A stretch of 64,000 nt of DNA, from positions 16,579,464-16,643,463 of the forward strand of contig OZ020490.1 of the NCBI GenBank assembly GCA_963971405.1, given 5' to 3'. The first letter of the stretch is position 1. Every line of letters starts with the position of its first letter. This stretch comes from Psococerastis gibbosa (lineage: Eukaryota > Arthropoda > Insecta > Psocodea > Psocidae). Of this stretch, positions 47,401 to 60,020 are shown in pieces. The notes beneath the pieces were generated by a model that saw only the letters and a program-made list of their open reading frames with translations, did no database searches and had not been told where the DNA came from. Made by a program: the position numbers and the translations under genes.

Positions 47401-50400
47401 GGTGTTAACCTATACAGATACAAAGCTATAAACTCGAAGTTGAATTAGATCAATATTAACCTTGTATAGGCTACCTATGTATGTATATGATCGTATGTTT
47501 GGGGAAGAAGATACCCCCCCCCCCTCCTCCCGAAAAAATTCCTTCCTGTGTGTCCTAATATCTTAAGTATCATATTTGAAGTGTCCGTAAAGTAACAAGG
47601 CAGTTTCATATCGCATGACACTACTTAGTGTTAAATGTCAAGCAGCAGGATGTTTGGCTCAGCCACACCTTAATAGCTTGATGGCACCATGCCTGTGATT
47701 CAGTCTCCCATCTCGGAAACTGTCGGTTAGTTTAAATGACGATTTATCGGACTTTATTCCAATGGGTGCTACAGCAATGTGCAGGGGAATAAACTAATAG
47801 CCAGAGGGCTACCACGGGTATAATGCGGGGTTTCCACATACGTCAATGGTCAATGAGAAATATGAAATTGACGTGATAGCAGACATTTTAAGTATGTCTT
47901 TAATGTCTGCTAAAACGTCAATTTCATATTTCTCATTGACCATTGACGTAACTTATGTGGAAACCCCGCCTAAGAATTAAAGACTAACGCATAATTAATT
48001 TAACTGATAAGAAAATACATTAACGTACCAATAGATGGACGGATGATTGCCGAAGGGAGGCCAGCACACTCTTTGGCAAACAGTCCCTCTGCAAGGGCTT
48101 TTGTATACGTATAAGTGTTAGGTCGTTTGCCCAGAATCCTGAAACAATGTATTCAATAATCATAATAATAATATTTTGGATCGTGTGATGTTGGTGTTGG
48201 GAGCGAACCTGATAATCGCTAAGAAGAAAACGAAACACAGTTCTATGCGTTGTTGCATAGTAGTAATCAGTAGATAATTATCCAAAATGGTAGCATACTT
48301 TTTACTCGAAACCTCCAAAAAACATGCCAAATGAGCAAAGCCACTTCATTTTTTTCTTCTTCAGTAATAGTGAAAACCAATTACAGCTACAACTGGCTAA
48401 TTCATATGCCATGTGCCGAAGAGTCGATCCCGCGAATTTGAATAGTCTATAAAAGCGCGGGGAAATATTTTGCATTGACAGTATAATTATGATTTTTCAG
48501 AGCATTTCAAAAAGCAGCAGCTGCACTCAGTCATAGACGATCGGGGACAATAGATATATATCAGCCCGATTTATATCCTCTGGTACTCGTACAAACATAG
48601 GCTACGTACGAGCAACATAACTAAAAGTATCCTTACACTGGGGTAATTTCATTGACGAAATCATCATTTGCCCATTCCAACCAAGACATGAATTTTTCGG
48701 GGTCAACAGGTGGAGGGTAGAGGACATCTTCGATTACTTTTCGGTCGCAGTGAGCATAAGCCGTTGAAATGTGCATCACAACCTGAAAAGATGGAATATA
48801 CATGTAAATAAGCAATCACTGACCATTAAATTAACATTTTGTCACCCCCTCTATAGTTTTAAATTTACAGGTTCGGGGAGGGAAGGGTAAATCATCCTGA
48901 GCCCACTCCTTGATTATTCGACACATATAGGATAACAGCAGGGGCAAGCCAACCCATCGAGGGATCACTGATTGAAGATCCTCTTTTATGATGACTGCAA
49001 AATTTGGAATGATGCAATCAGCAACAAACGATGTCCAGCAGCCGCGTTTTTCTCAACCGGTGGAATTTTTACTTTACATTGAGTTTCTAACCTCAGCCCT
49101 TTGGCCTGCCAGCTCTCTGAATATCCAATGTCTCCTTCGGAAAAATGGGAGAAATTATGGTAGAAATGCATAGATTAATAACTAGGCTAGGTGTATTCAT
49201 TCTAGTACCTACATGAACGCATGACCCGTAATATTTTCTACGGCATGCTCAAATTCAAATTACCCATATAAAGATACTAGCAGACTTACGGCTAAATTTT
49301 GAACATTTTTGGCAAACTGAATAACGCTTTTAGTTCCAATGACATTTTTCAGAACTGCATCCTTGAGTGGCTCAGAGAATTTCACGGTGGCGGCAACGTG
49401 AAAAATAATGGAAACACTTTGTCGAAGGTTTAAGGCGTCTGGTTCTGGGATACCTAAACCTGGCAGTGTGATGTCTCCGTTGACCAGGCAAACTTTCTTG
49501 AGGAGGGCAGGGTGGCTCTCTCGGATCAAGTCAAACAACTGAAAATAAACCAATTGCAAATGTTACACATTTCAAACTATTTTTTAAAAAGAGGAACTTG
49601 AAGGTGGCAGACTATTAGCCCGGTCGGGTTCATTTAGGCTACATGTTTTACATGACTAACATGGTCTCCAAATAAAATACAGCAATGGTGGGACTCGAAC
49701 CAACTACTTTTGGTGTGAAAGTAAGTACCACTAAAACATGTCAAATTCTGACAACTTTTAGCAACTCCCAACAGCAAGGCCGCAACCAAGCCCCCCCCCC
49801 CCCGAAATGAAAAGGCGTGATACTAGATTTTGAAAAAAAACCACTATGCAATGTCCAATGAAATTTCTGAACCCCCCCCCCCCCCGAAAAAAAATCCTGG
49901 CTACGGCCTTGTCCAAGGTTATTGAGACCGTTGATCACAGCAACAGGGTGTCTGGGTGCACATTGTTCAGACTCGTTCGTAGACATGTTGTTACACGCCA
50001 AGAGTTTTAAAAAGAACGGATTTTCCGCAAGATATCAACAAATCAACAATAGGAATTTATATTGTAATCAATTTTCTGTATAAGATTTGCATTTTATTTG
50101 ACTTTTAGGTCCGTTTTCAAATAAATTATTAATATTATTTTATTCACACATAACAAGGGTTACAAAGGGTCACGGATTTTCCTAGTCAGTCAGGGATTTC
50201 AAGCTCTATCCGGGAAAATGTCCCGGGACGAATTTTATACGGGAATAGTCAGGAAGTTTAAAAATTGTCAGGGATATTAAATAAAAGGGAGGGATTTACA
50301 ATTAATGTAAATTTTTAACTTTGGGTTTCGTTTAAAAAATAGTTTTAACAGTTTCAAAATACAATTGAAACAGGAGTAAAAATTTGAATCGTATATATTC

Positions 50401-53400
50401 ATGAAAAACCTGTTTTATGGCCAAAAAACATTCACTAGATATAATGACATATTCCAATAACAAAAAAGAACCGGTCCGAGTTTACTCGAACATGCTATCC
50501 AATTTATCAAAATTAGTAGATAGAGAAAATGAGTAATTTCATGGTAAATAATTTTCCTATGGTTAAATTTCCGATATCTCGTGGGGGGGGGGGGGGGGTT
50601 GTCCACCTGACGTCACTGGAGGTGAGGTAAATTCTAGATAGGTCAGACCAACACATTACCACACAGCAATACTGGCAGGGCACGCAATGCATTTGACCGT
50701 GAATTTTCTATCATTTTTTCAAAAAAACATTTTTTTTTTCCAAAACCAAATACTTTTCGGGGAAAGCAACCTGTCTGGTTTCGTTACTCAATTTAACACC
50801 TAAAACATGCCTGAAGGTAGAAATCATCGATAGAAAGGTTTCGCAGAAAAATTATTTTTTAGTCATTTTTTATTAAAATTGAGTTATTTTTATTTTTCTA
50901 CCCCCAGATGCAAACTATCAAGGGGCAAGCGACCCCCTGTGTTTTGTCAACATTAATAACGACTACAATATATGTGAATTTAAAAGAAATCGTTGGACCC
51001 GTTTTTGAGAAATAATTTTTTTAGACGTTTTTTTGGAGTTTTTTGAGAATAAAACCCCCCGAAATTAAGTTAGCCCAAAATAAAAATAAATGGTTCCGAG
51101 GCATGATTTTTGTGAACCTACATGCCGAATTTCATCAAAATCGACTGAGTAGTTTGCCCGGAAATCGACGCACAGACAGACAGACAGACAGACAGAACGA
51201 CAGACAGAACGACAGACAGACATTTCGTAAAAACCACTTTTTTGGGTTCCTGGGACCTTAAAACGTGTAAATCCGTTGAAATCTCGGAATCGAAAATTTC
51301 GACCGTCACAAAGCTTTCCTTATACTACGTATAAATTGGAAAGCAATAAACTAGATAAAGCGCCATTTTGCTCTTTGTGCGGGATTGAACGTTAGAAAAT
51401 CTGGTAGGTAACCATATAATACTCATAACGCACGTTCATTGTGCTGTGCTATGCATTAAGCCTATTCGTATGCCCTATCTGGTATCTATTTATTGGATCA
51501 TCTTCCTGCCCATTATTTTTGTATACGCATACTAAATAGTGAATTAGCGATTATGTCGTAGCCTTGGTCTCCACCAATGCCATAATACCTTTTTGGGAAT
51601 CTGTACAGCAGGCCTAGGTATCACGTAAAATTCATTGACTTCTCATAAAGCACAAACCCTTGTAATATTTTGGAAAAGTTTTATGGCAATGGTGTAATTT
51701 TTTTTTCATTGTGGGTTCACATACAGCCATGGTGGGTAGGTGGGGTTAAAACTCTATGTGGATTTCTTTTAGGAAGTCATATATAGCTTGGTAGGAGTCA
51801 TTTTTAGAAATTATGTGGGCATAATTAAAAGGGAGGACTGTTATTAAGGGGAAGATGCGGTCTAGTAATTTGTTCCTAGCAAAGGTGAATTCAGGGCATT
51901 CCAGTATAACATGCTGTATTGTGCCTTCACTTTCCAGGCAATGGCTGCAGAGGGGAGAGTATGAGGGTATGATAGATATATGCCTCAGAGTTTATGGTTT
52001 GTGCTCAGACGTGAGATGGTTGATAAATATATACGGTGAGTTGGGCCCAAAGAACTTATATAATACACTAGAAGAACCATTGGCGCTAGTGTCGCATGGT
52101 TGGGGGCTCACAGCAGGGGGTATTCTGTGATTTATTTAAAAACTAACAGAAAATGCCTCTTTGTTGCCCTGTTATTATTGCCTATAATTTAATTTTGCAT
52201 TTGCTACATTTTAAATTTCATAGGGTACAGTACAGTTGCTGTTTTGGATGATTGAACTTATTTGATGCTATTGTTTATTTTTAATCCACATAATTTTCAG
52301 CTATTTTGGGAAAGCATATTTGTCATAATAGTGAAGTTAAACACCCTAAATATTTAATAAAGACACATTTTTTTTAGTTTTAAAAATCTTGGGTTAGGTA
52401 CCATAAGATAACTATTAAGTTTCATTTGGCGCGAAAATGTGAGGCCAAAATATGGCGGATCTTCTATTGGTCTCCTGCTTCCGCAACCAAATCATATTGA
52501 GGTGTAGGGGCTCGGTTGGGCCAGAAACATTAGCAAACCATTCGTTTTTAAGTGGTCGAGGTAGAATAGACTTATAGAAGGAGCCAGATGTATTGGATTT
52601 AAAGTCATTTACCCAGAAATGGAAATGGTGTTGTTTTATGGTCTTAAAAAATTCCTCTTTAGGGAGCAAAATAGCACTGTACTCGTCAGTATATTATTAC
52701 TCGCCAGTAATATTATTAAACAAAGGCTTAGTTAGACTTGCACTACTTGTTGTATTGTTTTATTTAAGAAATTATGGATCATTTATGCCAAAATACATTG
52801 CATATAGGTACCCTGCCATGTGTTGTGACATATTAATCTAGACGCTCTAGACTATGCAATCTTCTCATCGATCAATTCAATGCTTTGGAATAGGTAAAAG
52901 TCGAGGTAACCAAAATTTAACCCTAGAGCAATTATTTATAATGGAACTACTAATATTATCTATCTCAAAAACTATACTAATTGATTAATATGAGAGCATG
53001 TACGGGTTCCCCCGAACCGGTTCTTTAACAAAGTTACTGGACTAAGCCTGATGATGGGAGTAGCACTCACTCCTGAAACGTTGCCCCCTACCCCTGTCAA
53101 AGGGTTCCGCCCTAATTGGATCACTGCGAGCAAGGCCAGGGCCAAGGGGGATCATGGGGGTTCAACCCCCCCCCCCCCCCCCGAAATGAAATGGCTTCAT
53201 ACTAGATAGAATCGGGTTTTGAGAGGAAAAATAAAAAACACTATGTAATACCCAATGAAATTTCTAACCCCCCCCCCCCCCGAAAATAAACCCTGGCTAC
53301 GACCTTGAATGCGAGGGCCCTCCCACCCCTCCGTGCCTCTGATGACTACTAACACAATAGACAATTACAGCCCCACTAACTTATTGTTAAATAACAAACC

Positions 53401-54861
53401 TTTTGGTTTATTTTGTCGAACAGGTAACTATGGTAGTTTTGGGGTACTAAGCTATATTAGTAGCCGTGTCAGTGGCGTATATGAGTAATAATTTGGGGAG
53501 GGGGGCAACTACTTGCGACGGGCAGAAACCCGAGATAACGTTGAATGTTAGCAGCTAAACCGCTTACTGTTGACCCGAACATCAATTAGATTTGGCAAAT
53601 TATGCATTACAACAACTCACAATAGTTGTTTTCGTTTTATACTTTCTATTATCCGGGGGAAGGGTAGGAGGATGGCACGGGGCACTTAGCCACTTAACAG
53701 TACAATGATACACAGTACTTCTTGCTGGTAACTTTGACCTTCTGTCCGACTAATTGGAATACAGTGCACCCGAAACAGGTATGTTTGTTTGACGACCATG
53801 TTCATGATAATTACAGGTTGCCAAAAACCTGTCGGGCCTGTCCCACGAACTGTGTTTTATTTTGTATTTTATGTTTATTTTATTTATTTTAGTAGCCTCC
53901 AGGAACCAAATAAGTAACAGTTAGACCGGTCGTAGAAAGCAGGCCAACAACCTAACAAACCATCATTGGTAAGGACAACTCCCTTCTGCGATAATACAGC
54001 CGTATCACTCGCGGATCCGTCCCATTTGGGGGGGGGGGAGGGGGTAGGTGGGGGTCAAAGTAGAAGAAACATATGTAGTATCGCTGAAATAAGAGCGTAA
54101 TAAATTAACTTACAATAGATTTACTAGGTTTGGGGGGGGGGGGGGCATCCGTTTATGGCCGCAAATTGCTAAAATGTAATGCACCTTACTATAAGAGAAA
54201 CAAGGTGAAAATATTGTAAACAAGTGTGGCAGCAGTTGAAATATTAGAAGAAGAAGACTTCCACAGTGTTTACATACGATTAGTGTTTTCATATTTTGGT
54301 GGCTGGGGGCTATAGCTTATACTAGATAGAATTAAAATTTCGTGCGCGGCCTGTTACTATATCCAATCGGGTTGCAGCCCCCCCCCCTTCCTGAAAAAAT
54401 CCTGGTTACAGGCCCGGCCTAAGATTTTACCTATAGTGAACATCTGGTTCCTGATTCCTTTAGTTAGTTCTTAGTCAGGCGCCCATTCCACATACGTCAA
54501 TCGTCAATGAAAAATGACGTTTTAGCAGACATTAAAGACATACTAAAAATTCTGCTACCACGTCAATTTACGTCATTTTTTAATTTTTCACTGACGATTG
54601 ACGTATGTGGAATGGGCGCCTTAGAAACACATGGCACAACATTTTTTTTGTAGTTTTTACCTGTGCGCTAAGAAGCGTGCGTAGCCTCATTTCGGCGTCT
54701 TTGCCCCTCTTGGGCCGCATGAGTACAAAAATTTGGGCAATGTCCGGACATGACCGCAGCAGCTTCTCCACGAGGACTTTACCTATGAACCCGGACGCTC
54801 CTGTGATGAAAACTGAACGGCCACGATAGAAATGACCAATTTCACTGGTCAGGTCCGCCAT
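44303..54861 (-). CDS. Fatty acyl-CoA reductase, FAR-3 (complete, 8 coding exons, 516 aa)
   Basis: This is the most upstream intact copy of the tandem family. Exons 54661-54861, 49290-49538, 48637-48782, 48029-48138, 47142-47334, 46174-46413, 45653-45901 and 44303-44465 total 1551 nt, an unbroken 516-codon frame plus TGA. It has TGASGFIG (residues 20-27), YTYTK (208-212), [23 protein letters not shown] and a hydrophobic C-terminus ([19 protein letters not shown]). Length agrees with insect FARs, which are usually about 500-530 aa. The ATG lies 8 nt after a TTTTCAG acceptor, and a candidate leader exon ends at 62074. Intron 7 contains a long near-perfect hairpin, and introns 1 and 4 contain fold-back elements. 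FAR is certain; substrate chain length and tissue cannot be told. Confidence 0.92.
44547..44757. repeat. Near-perfect 211-bp hairpin in FAR-3 intron 7
   Basis: Arms 44547-44642 and 44667-44757 are inverted copies (GGACATGGAATGTTTTGATC and its reverse complement) around a ~24-nt loop. The hairpin is about 80 bp from the last FAR-3 exon and would be transcribed in the pre-mRNA. Confidence 0.85.
45653..45901 (-). CDS. FAR-3 coding exon 7
   Basis: This 249-nt exon begins [20 protein letters not shown] and ends [11 protein letters not shown]. Donor GTAAGC. Confidence 0.92.
46174..46413 (-). CDS. FAR-3 coding exon 6
   Basis: This 240-nt exon begins [20 protein letters not shown] and ends LFGKKPQ. 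Acceptor TTTTAG, donor GTAAGT. Confidence 0.92.
47142..47334 (-). CDS. FAR-3 coding exon 5
   Basis: This 193-nt exon encodes [20 protein letters not shown] through [18 protein letters not shown]. Donor GTGAAT. Confidence 0.92.
47824..47970. mobile_element. 147-bp palindromic MITE, family M2, FAR-3 intron 4
   Basis: Almost perfect palindrome with arms ending GCGGGGTTTCCACATACGTC, TAA on both sides (47821-47823, 47971-47973) and the motif TAGCAGACAT inside. Confidence 0.85.
48029..48138 (-). CDS. FAR-3 coding exon 4 (catalytic YxxxK)
   Basis: This 110-nt exon encodes [19 protein letters not shown] and then [17 protein letters not shown]. Acceptor TTTCAG, donor GTACGT. Confidence 0.92.
48637..48782 (-). 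CDS. FAR-3 coding exon 3
   Basis: This 146-nt exon encodes [20 protein letters not shown] and [16 protein letters not shown]. Donor GTAAGG. Confidence 0.92.
49290..49538 (-). CDS. FAR-3 coding exon 2
   Basis: This exon has 83 codons, [10 protein letters not shown] to QNLA. Acceptor TTTTCAG, donor GTAAGT. Confidence 0.92.
49610..49745 (-). mobile_element. tRNA-derived SINE, FAR-3 intron 1
   Basis: B box GGTTCGAGTCCC and a body similar to the copy at 21285-21430. Confidence 0.55.
49775..49911. mobile_element. Poly-C/poly-G MITE, copy 3
   Basis: Both inverted ends are present (CAAGGCCGCAACC and GGCTACGGCCTTG) with two C runs. No clear duplication. Confidence 0.75.
50467..51347 (+). repeat. 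R element copy 4
   Basis: Full-length copy with the longest clean GACA run (about 51173-51220). Confidence 0.8.
51740..52670 (-). mobile_element. LINE relic, region after RNase H
   Basis: 52415-52669 ([20 protein letters not shown]) and about 51760-52040 ([30 protein letters not shown]) together resemble the C-terminal part of I-type LINE ORF2. An AT-rich stretch separates them and stops are present. Confidence 0.6.
53131..53307. mobile_element. Poly-C/poly-G MITE, copy 2
   Basis: Same element inverted. ACTGCGAG on the left and AATGCGAG on the right form an 8-bp duplication with one mismatch. Confidence 0.8.
54478..54620. mobile_element. 143-bp palindromic MITE, family M2, FAR-3 intron 1
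   Basis: Palindrome with termini GGCGCCCATTCCACATACG. The flanks are TCA and TTA, and the inner motif is TAGCAGACATTAAAGAC. Confidence 0.85.
54661..54861 (-). CDS. FAR-3 coding exon 1
   Basis: This exon has 67 codons starting [20 protein letters not shown], with [16 protein letters not shown] donor lies only about 40 bp from a 143-bp fold-back element in the intron. Confidence 0.92.
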
Positions 54862-54943
54862 AGCGACCCCTGAAAATTTTAAGACAAAATATTACAGTAC
54901 AGTTCCACAGGGTAGTCTATTCACATATAGTGTATACCACCTA

Positions 54944-55392
54944 TGGCGCTTATTCAACAAACGTCAATAGTCAATAGTAAATATGGTATTGATGGAAATT
55001 TAATTTTTCATTGATACACTACATTCCACATGTTTTTTCAACTATTGATCACTTTTCCTCTACTGACACGTATGCGCCAAATTTTTGAAATTTGGTTGCA
55101 TTTGTTTTCTTCGCACACTTAGTATTTTTAATAAAACCTTATAATAGTAGGAGATCCGAATTAAGATCGACCTTCACCGATCTGTTTAATGGATGAAAAC
55201 TGTTTTATAAACAATCTATTAAAATGTTTGTACTTAACATATTCCATGACGCCATTTTAGTTTGTTATTGTTTCCAGCGCGTGATTTTACTCTATGATCA
55301 TTGATCAATTTTAACAATGGCATAGAGTAAAATTAAAATGTCCGTCAATACCACATTTACTATTGACTATTGACGTATGTGGAATATGCGCC
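54944..55392. mobile_element. Larger fold-back related to M1/M2, upstream of FAR-3 coding exon 1
   Basis: Outer arms resemble M2 (CGTCAATAGTCAATAGTAAAT / ATTTACTATTGACTATTGACG, in part). The centre holds the M1 core (ACTTAACATATTCCATGACG, ATGATCATTGATCAATTTTA). Confidence 0.7.
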
Positions 55393-55908
55393 TAAGCAGC
55401 TATTGGACGCCCTCATTCAGAATTAAATTTAGATATCTATTGTAGCATAGGCTAGAAGCATTGTGTGTATATTATTGTATTCAAAAATAAATGGGATTAA
55501 TTTTGCGTCTTTCACTAAGAGACAATCTCATCAATAGTCAACAGTCCGTGTTGTTAATTTCACATGAAATATCGATCTCTACCATATAGCTAATGATTTT
55601 CTCGTTGCTTGTATGGTTTTGGCGCCAAAGTCATGGTTTACATGGAAAGACATAGGCTGTGGCTGGACGACTGTTCGTCTCAGCTTGTCCATTATAGCCG
55701 GTGTAGGTTGACACCGATAACTTATCCCAGTTTGTCAATGAAGAAATTCATATGAAAACAATCCAAATAATGTCCGAAATCCATGGGGTCGTTGACAGTA
55801 GACAAGGGACCAATGGGCCACTATAAGTAGGTTTGGGTCGATAAAAGTCCTCCAAGACATTATTATTGTTAACATAATGATCGTAAGTTTGTAGAAGATG
55901 CTACATGG

Positions 55909-56335
55909 ATGGATAAAATATTGGTCATGCAGAAGCGTGCTGTTAGAATTATAGCCGGTCTTAAATGGAGGGAGTCATATAGGCAAGCCTTTAAAGACCT
56001 CGAAATTCTTAATGCTCCCTACTGCTGTTCAACCAGTTACCGGACCACATTAAGAGATTGCGTTCGGAGGCTAGGGAGTTCAGACGAATATTACACACTT
56101 ACCTGGTGGAGGGTGTGTTTTATTTGCTTGATGAGTTACTGGGGAATGCGTAAATTAATTTGGCCGATTGTTCTTACAATGGGCCAATTTTATTTCGTTT
56201 TGTAAATTTTTATTTTTTACATTGTTGATGTTAGTTATCTAAGTTAAATGTTACATGTTAAGTGTTTTTAGTTTAGTTATAATTGTATTGTATTACTGTA
56301 TCCAATATAATTCATTCATTCATTCATTCATACCC
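55909..56335 (+). mobile_element. LINE fragment with (ATTC)n tail
   Basis: ILVMQKRAVRIIAGLKWRES and FKDLEIL match the C-terminal part of jockey/CR1-type reverse transcriptases. The 3' end is a run of ATTC repeats at 56310-56330. Confidence 0.75.
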
Positions 56336-58399
56336 CCTCCCTGAAAAAATGTCCATCCTACGGCCTTGAATGGAATAGGAGGAAACATGACTGCGGACTG
56401 CGGTATCCGTGGAATTCCACTTTCAGAAACATAGTGGGAGCGGCTTAAAGTTTCCCAATTTTCAAAGTGCGGCAGATGTACGGTACATAATCCATAAATG
56501 TCATGCAGCTACGTGATATAGGCTGTCCTGTAAGGTTTTACATGGAATCCAGTGCATTTTCGGTTCATGTCACGTACCCCACCTGAACATCCATTCTAGG
56601 TGACCTAATCAATCGCTGTCCATTGCCAAGGGAAAGCTCCCGGGCTTGCGTGCAGGGAATTAAGGCGAACATAATGAGCCTTCGACAGATGCCTGCCAAT
56701 ATATTGTCGGTGAATTATTAAATAGCATTTTACATGCAATAACCCATTAAATATATACAGTAAATGGACATGTGCGCATGTCTATGCAACAATACAGGAA
56801 CCGTATTAGGTCTGCGGATACCTAGGCTAAATTGTACAATATAGTACCATTCAAATCTAAGAATCTGTTTATTTAAATCACAACATGTTTTCACATTATC
56901 TTAGAATCAAGAACTAGGCTATGATTTCTTCTCTCAAGTGATGTACCCAATGAAATTCAACACTTTTATGTGTACGCGTTTGGTTGTAAAAAAATAAAAT
57001 CTCACGTAGTCGAGTGAAACTAACGTTTTTGGTGAATTAGTTCTTTGTTGCCTAAATATTATATCTTCCTTATATTTTTTTTATTTTATTTTTTATTTTT
57101 TTATTTTTTTTGCTTTGGAGACATTCAGCCATGAACGAAGTTACATTCATTTATACGTCGAAATTGCAAGCAATAATAACTTCATTAAGGATGCTAAACA
57201 CAGAGAGGTCACTCAGGAGCTGAACAGGTAATGTGTGAAAGGATTTATAAAATTTGGTCCATGAAAACGACTATACTTTTAATGCTCTAAGTTGATTGGT
57301 TGAGGGGAATATCTTTCCTATTCAGTGCCGGGTTTGGCTATGGGGGCAGGAGTGCCCCCACAACAAGCCGCAAAATACACCGCCTGCTTTACATTGACAT
57401 GGCCAGAAAATGCTACTAGTGCAACACTTGAACCAACAACTTTCGGGCGTAAGTCAGAGTCCGTTCCTCTCTAGGTACAAGTCCTGACCCTTATTACCCC
57501 CTCCAAGTGGTTTTTCTTAGTGCAAAAATTACAAGCTGGGAACCGTTAGTGACCGCCGACCGGACTGCAACTCTCGTGGAGTAGATTAGTATATAACAGA
57601 CTTAACCTGCAACACACGCACACCCTAATACTACGAATATGTCATTAAAGTCACTCAAAGAGGTGAATGCCCATTATTATTCATATTTAAATGTAAGAAC
57701 CCGAGATAAGAGCTCTTCGATACACTTCGGAGTTCGAGTTAATCTTTATAATGAGGACTTCGACACAAGCTACTTATGGAGAACAGAACCAGTGCATTTG
57801 TAATGTGGATATATACAGACGAATGCAGCATATATCTTGAAGAGATTGTGCCCCTAATGCTGAGGTCCTGAGGCTGCACAGAAGTCGAGTTGCTGCTAAC
57901 GGTAAAGAAACGGAATCTAAAATACTTCGACTTTGTGATGAGGATCGAAAAGTAAAGCCTTCTGCATGTAACAATCCAAGGGGAGATAGAAGGGCAGAGG
58001 GCTCCCGGGAGAAGAAGAACATTCTGGTTGAAAAACCTGAGGCAGTGGTAAGCAAAAGTACGACTTCCCTTTTCAGAACAGGAGAAATGCTACTATAACT
58101 TGCATATATTGCTTAGAGACCATCTCATAGAGAAAGCTTTCTACACTGTCACTGAGGCACTAGTATAACGACTATGACAGAACTACCTAATGTTGACGAT
58201 ATTTCGACGATTTTACTTTATACTTTATTGTCATGATGATGATGCCAATCTTCGATAGAAGAGAAATTGAAAGAAGAAGAATAGTATAATATTCTGCCTT
58301 TCTTCATTTATCAAAAGGGAGTTACTGCTAAAGAGACTGCTAGAAACATAAGCAAGCATCGAAGATACGGAAAAGGTTAAGCAATCAAAACTACGTTAA
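56336..58399. other. FAR-3 leader intron, no gene seen
   Basis: Part of the proposed 7.2-kb leader intron. Apart from a SINE and a poly-C MITE end, I recognise nothing. A frame at 57774-58055 has no family resemblance. Confidence 0.4.
57320..57490 (-). mobile_element. tRNA-derived SINE, diverged
   Basis: GTTGTTGGTTCAAGTG and the TGGCCATGT body block match the family at 21285-21430. Confidence 0.5.
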
Positions 58400-58640
58400 A
58401 GCGGCAATTCCACCGGCGAATTTACTTCATTTGTGATTTGAGATTTTTTTCTTGTTTTGTTTTAAGGAGACTATTACGTAGATACTTAACTTATCTATTA
58501 TAAATTAAGTTGTAATATGGTAGCAGACATCATTAATAGGTCTCTAATAAAAGTCTATAATAGATAAGTTAAGCCTTGTAACAAAACAAACAAAAATCTC
58601 AAATCACAAATGAAGTAATTTCGCCGGTGGAATTGCCACC
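58400..58640. mobile_element. Fold-back MITE, family M3 copy 2
   Basis: Arms start AGCGGCAATTCCACCGGCG, with TAA on both sides (58397-58399, 58641-58643). The inner motif is GGTAGCAGACATC. Confidence 0.82.
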
Positions 58641-58739
58641 TAAGAGACAAGAGAGAAAACCCTTATAAGTGTAAAATTCAAAAAACTCTTGGAATATCAA
58701 TGGCTGTGACGAATCAGTATAATCCGGGATGAAAGGCCA

Positions 58740-59704
58740 TGGTCAATCTGAAAGCATACTTCCAAACGTTTCGTCAACATCTGCGGTCGACATCTTCAGT
58801 GGAACTGCGTACACATCTAAGATTGTATCTCGGAGGCTCAGCAGCAACTGTTGCAAAGTCTTCTTCAAGTTACAGCCGGATGACTGATTGGCAGCAACAT
58901 GTGACTTCGATGCCTCCACTCCCCTCGATCCTGGCACGCCCTCTTCAGCTCCACGTATGTCTTGGCCACTACATCCTCCATAACTCGCTGCAGATACTCG
59001 TTTCTTGGGCGCCCAGGTCGGTTGACGCCTTCAATTGTTCCCTCTATGATGCAGCTTACTAAGTTTTCGTGTCTAAGCAAATGGCCCATCCAGTGAGCTC
59101 TTCTTTTCCTTATCGATGCAAGGAGAGTTTTTGTTTCGCTTACTCTGGTTAGAACGTCCTCATGGGCTTGCCAAGGTATCCGTAGCATGCGACGACAGCA
59201 CCACATCTCAAATGTGTCGAGTTTATTTATTTGTTTCTCACTTATGCACCACGTTTCACATCCGTACAGAGCAAGGCTCCAAACCAGGGCCCTCACCAAT
59301 CGTTTTCTTAGTCCAAGGCTTATGTTGTTCGACTCAAAAATTTTAGATTTTTTGTTGAAAGCGACTTTCGCTAGGTGCACTCTACACTCGATCTTTTGGT
59401 TGGACCGACCATCAGAGGTAATTTTGCTTCCTAGGTATATGAATGTTCTGATGTTGTTAATGGGAGTGCCAGTTAAATGTATATTTGTGCTCTTATTCGG
59501 GTCAATACTTACTACCATCACTTGGGTTTTTGCTTTGTTAATTTTCATGTTGTAAGCTTGTAGTACATCATCCATGGCATTTAGAGCTTCTGTCAGATCT
59601 TCTTCGCTTTCTGCCAGCATAGCAATGTCGTCTGCATATCTGACCATATCTATTTTTCCCCGAGCATTCTTATACCTCTTGTACCTTCCTTGCAAAGTAC
59701 GCAT
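58740..59704 (-). mobile_element. 5'-truncated LINE, second half of reverse transcriptase
   Basis: An open frame of 279 codons starts just before the catalytic YADDIAML and runs through YLGSKITSDGR, LYGCETW, RRMLRIPW, RRAHWMGHLLRHE and the GVNRPGRPRNEYLQRV tail. The fingers of the RT and the endonuclease are missing, as expected for 5' truncation. It is the longest intact retroelement frame in the window. A related 3' scrap lies at 60740-60955. Confidence 0.88.
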
Positions 59705-59871
59705 TCACAACGACCACGGCCTATCAGCCCGGATTCTACTGATTTGTCACGTAACTCTGGCCGTAAAGGCATTTGTAATTATAATGGTAGAACTGTCAGA
59801 GATATCAGGACAAGCAGAAGAAAATTTTCTTCTTAATTATCTCTGTTTTTGCTATTGTGAGTGTACGTAGT

Positions 59872-60020
59872 CAAGGCCGTAGCCAGGATTTTTTTTTCGG
59901 CGGGGGGGGGGGGGTTTAGAAATTTCATTGGATATTAAAAAGTATTTTTTATTTTTCCTTTTAAAATCCGATTCTATTTAGTATCAAGCCATTTCATTTC
60001 GGGGGGGGGGGGGGGGGAAG
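59872..60020. mobile_element. Poly-C/poly-G MITE, copy 4 (one end)
   Basis: CAAGGCCGTAGCCAGGAT end and both G runs present, other end missing. Shorter pieces lie near 28048, 43070-43145, 43285-43340, 54325-54415 and 56335-56368. Confidence 0.7.

Noticed and set aside
51173-51220. GACA-rich direct repeats as a CRISPR-like array
   Set aside because: The unit is 4 bp with no spacers; it is a microsatellite inside the R element in a eukaryotic genome.
57774-58055. 93-codon minus frame as a gene
   Set aside because: No recognisable family, no splice or start context, and it is surrounded by repeat debris.
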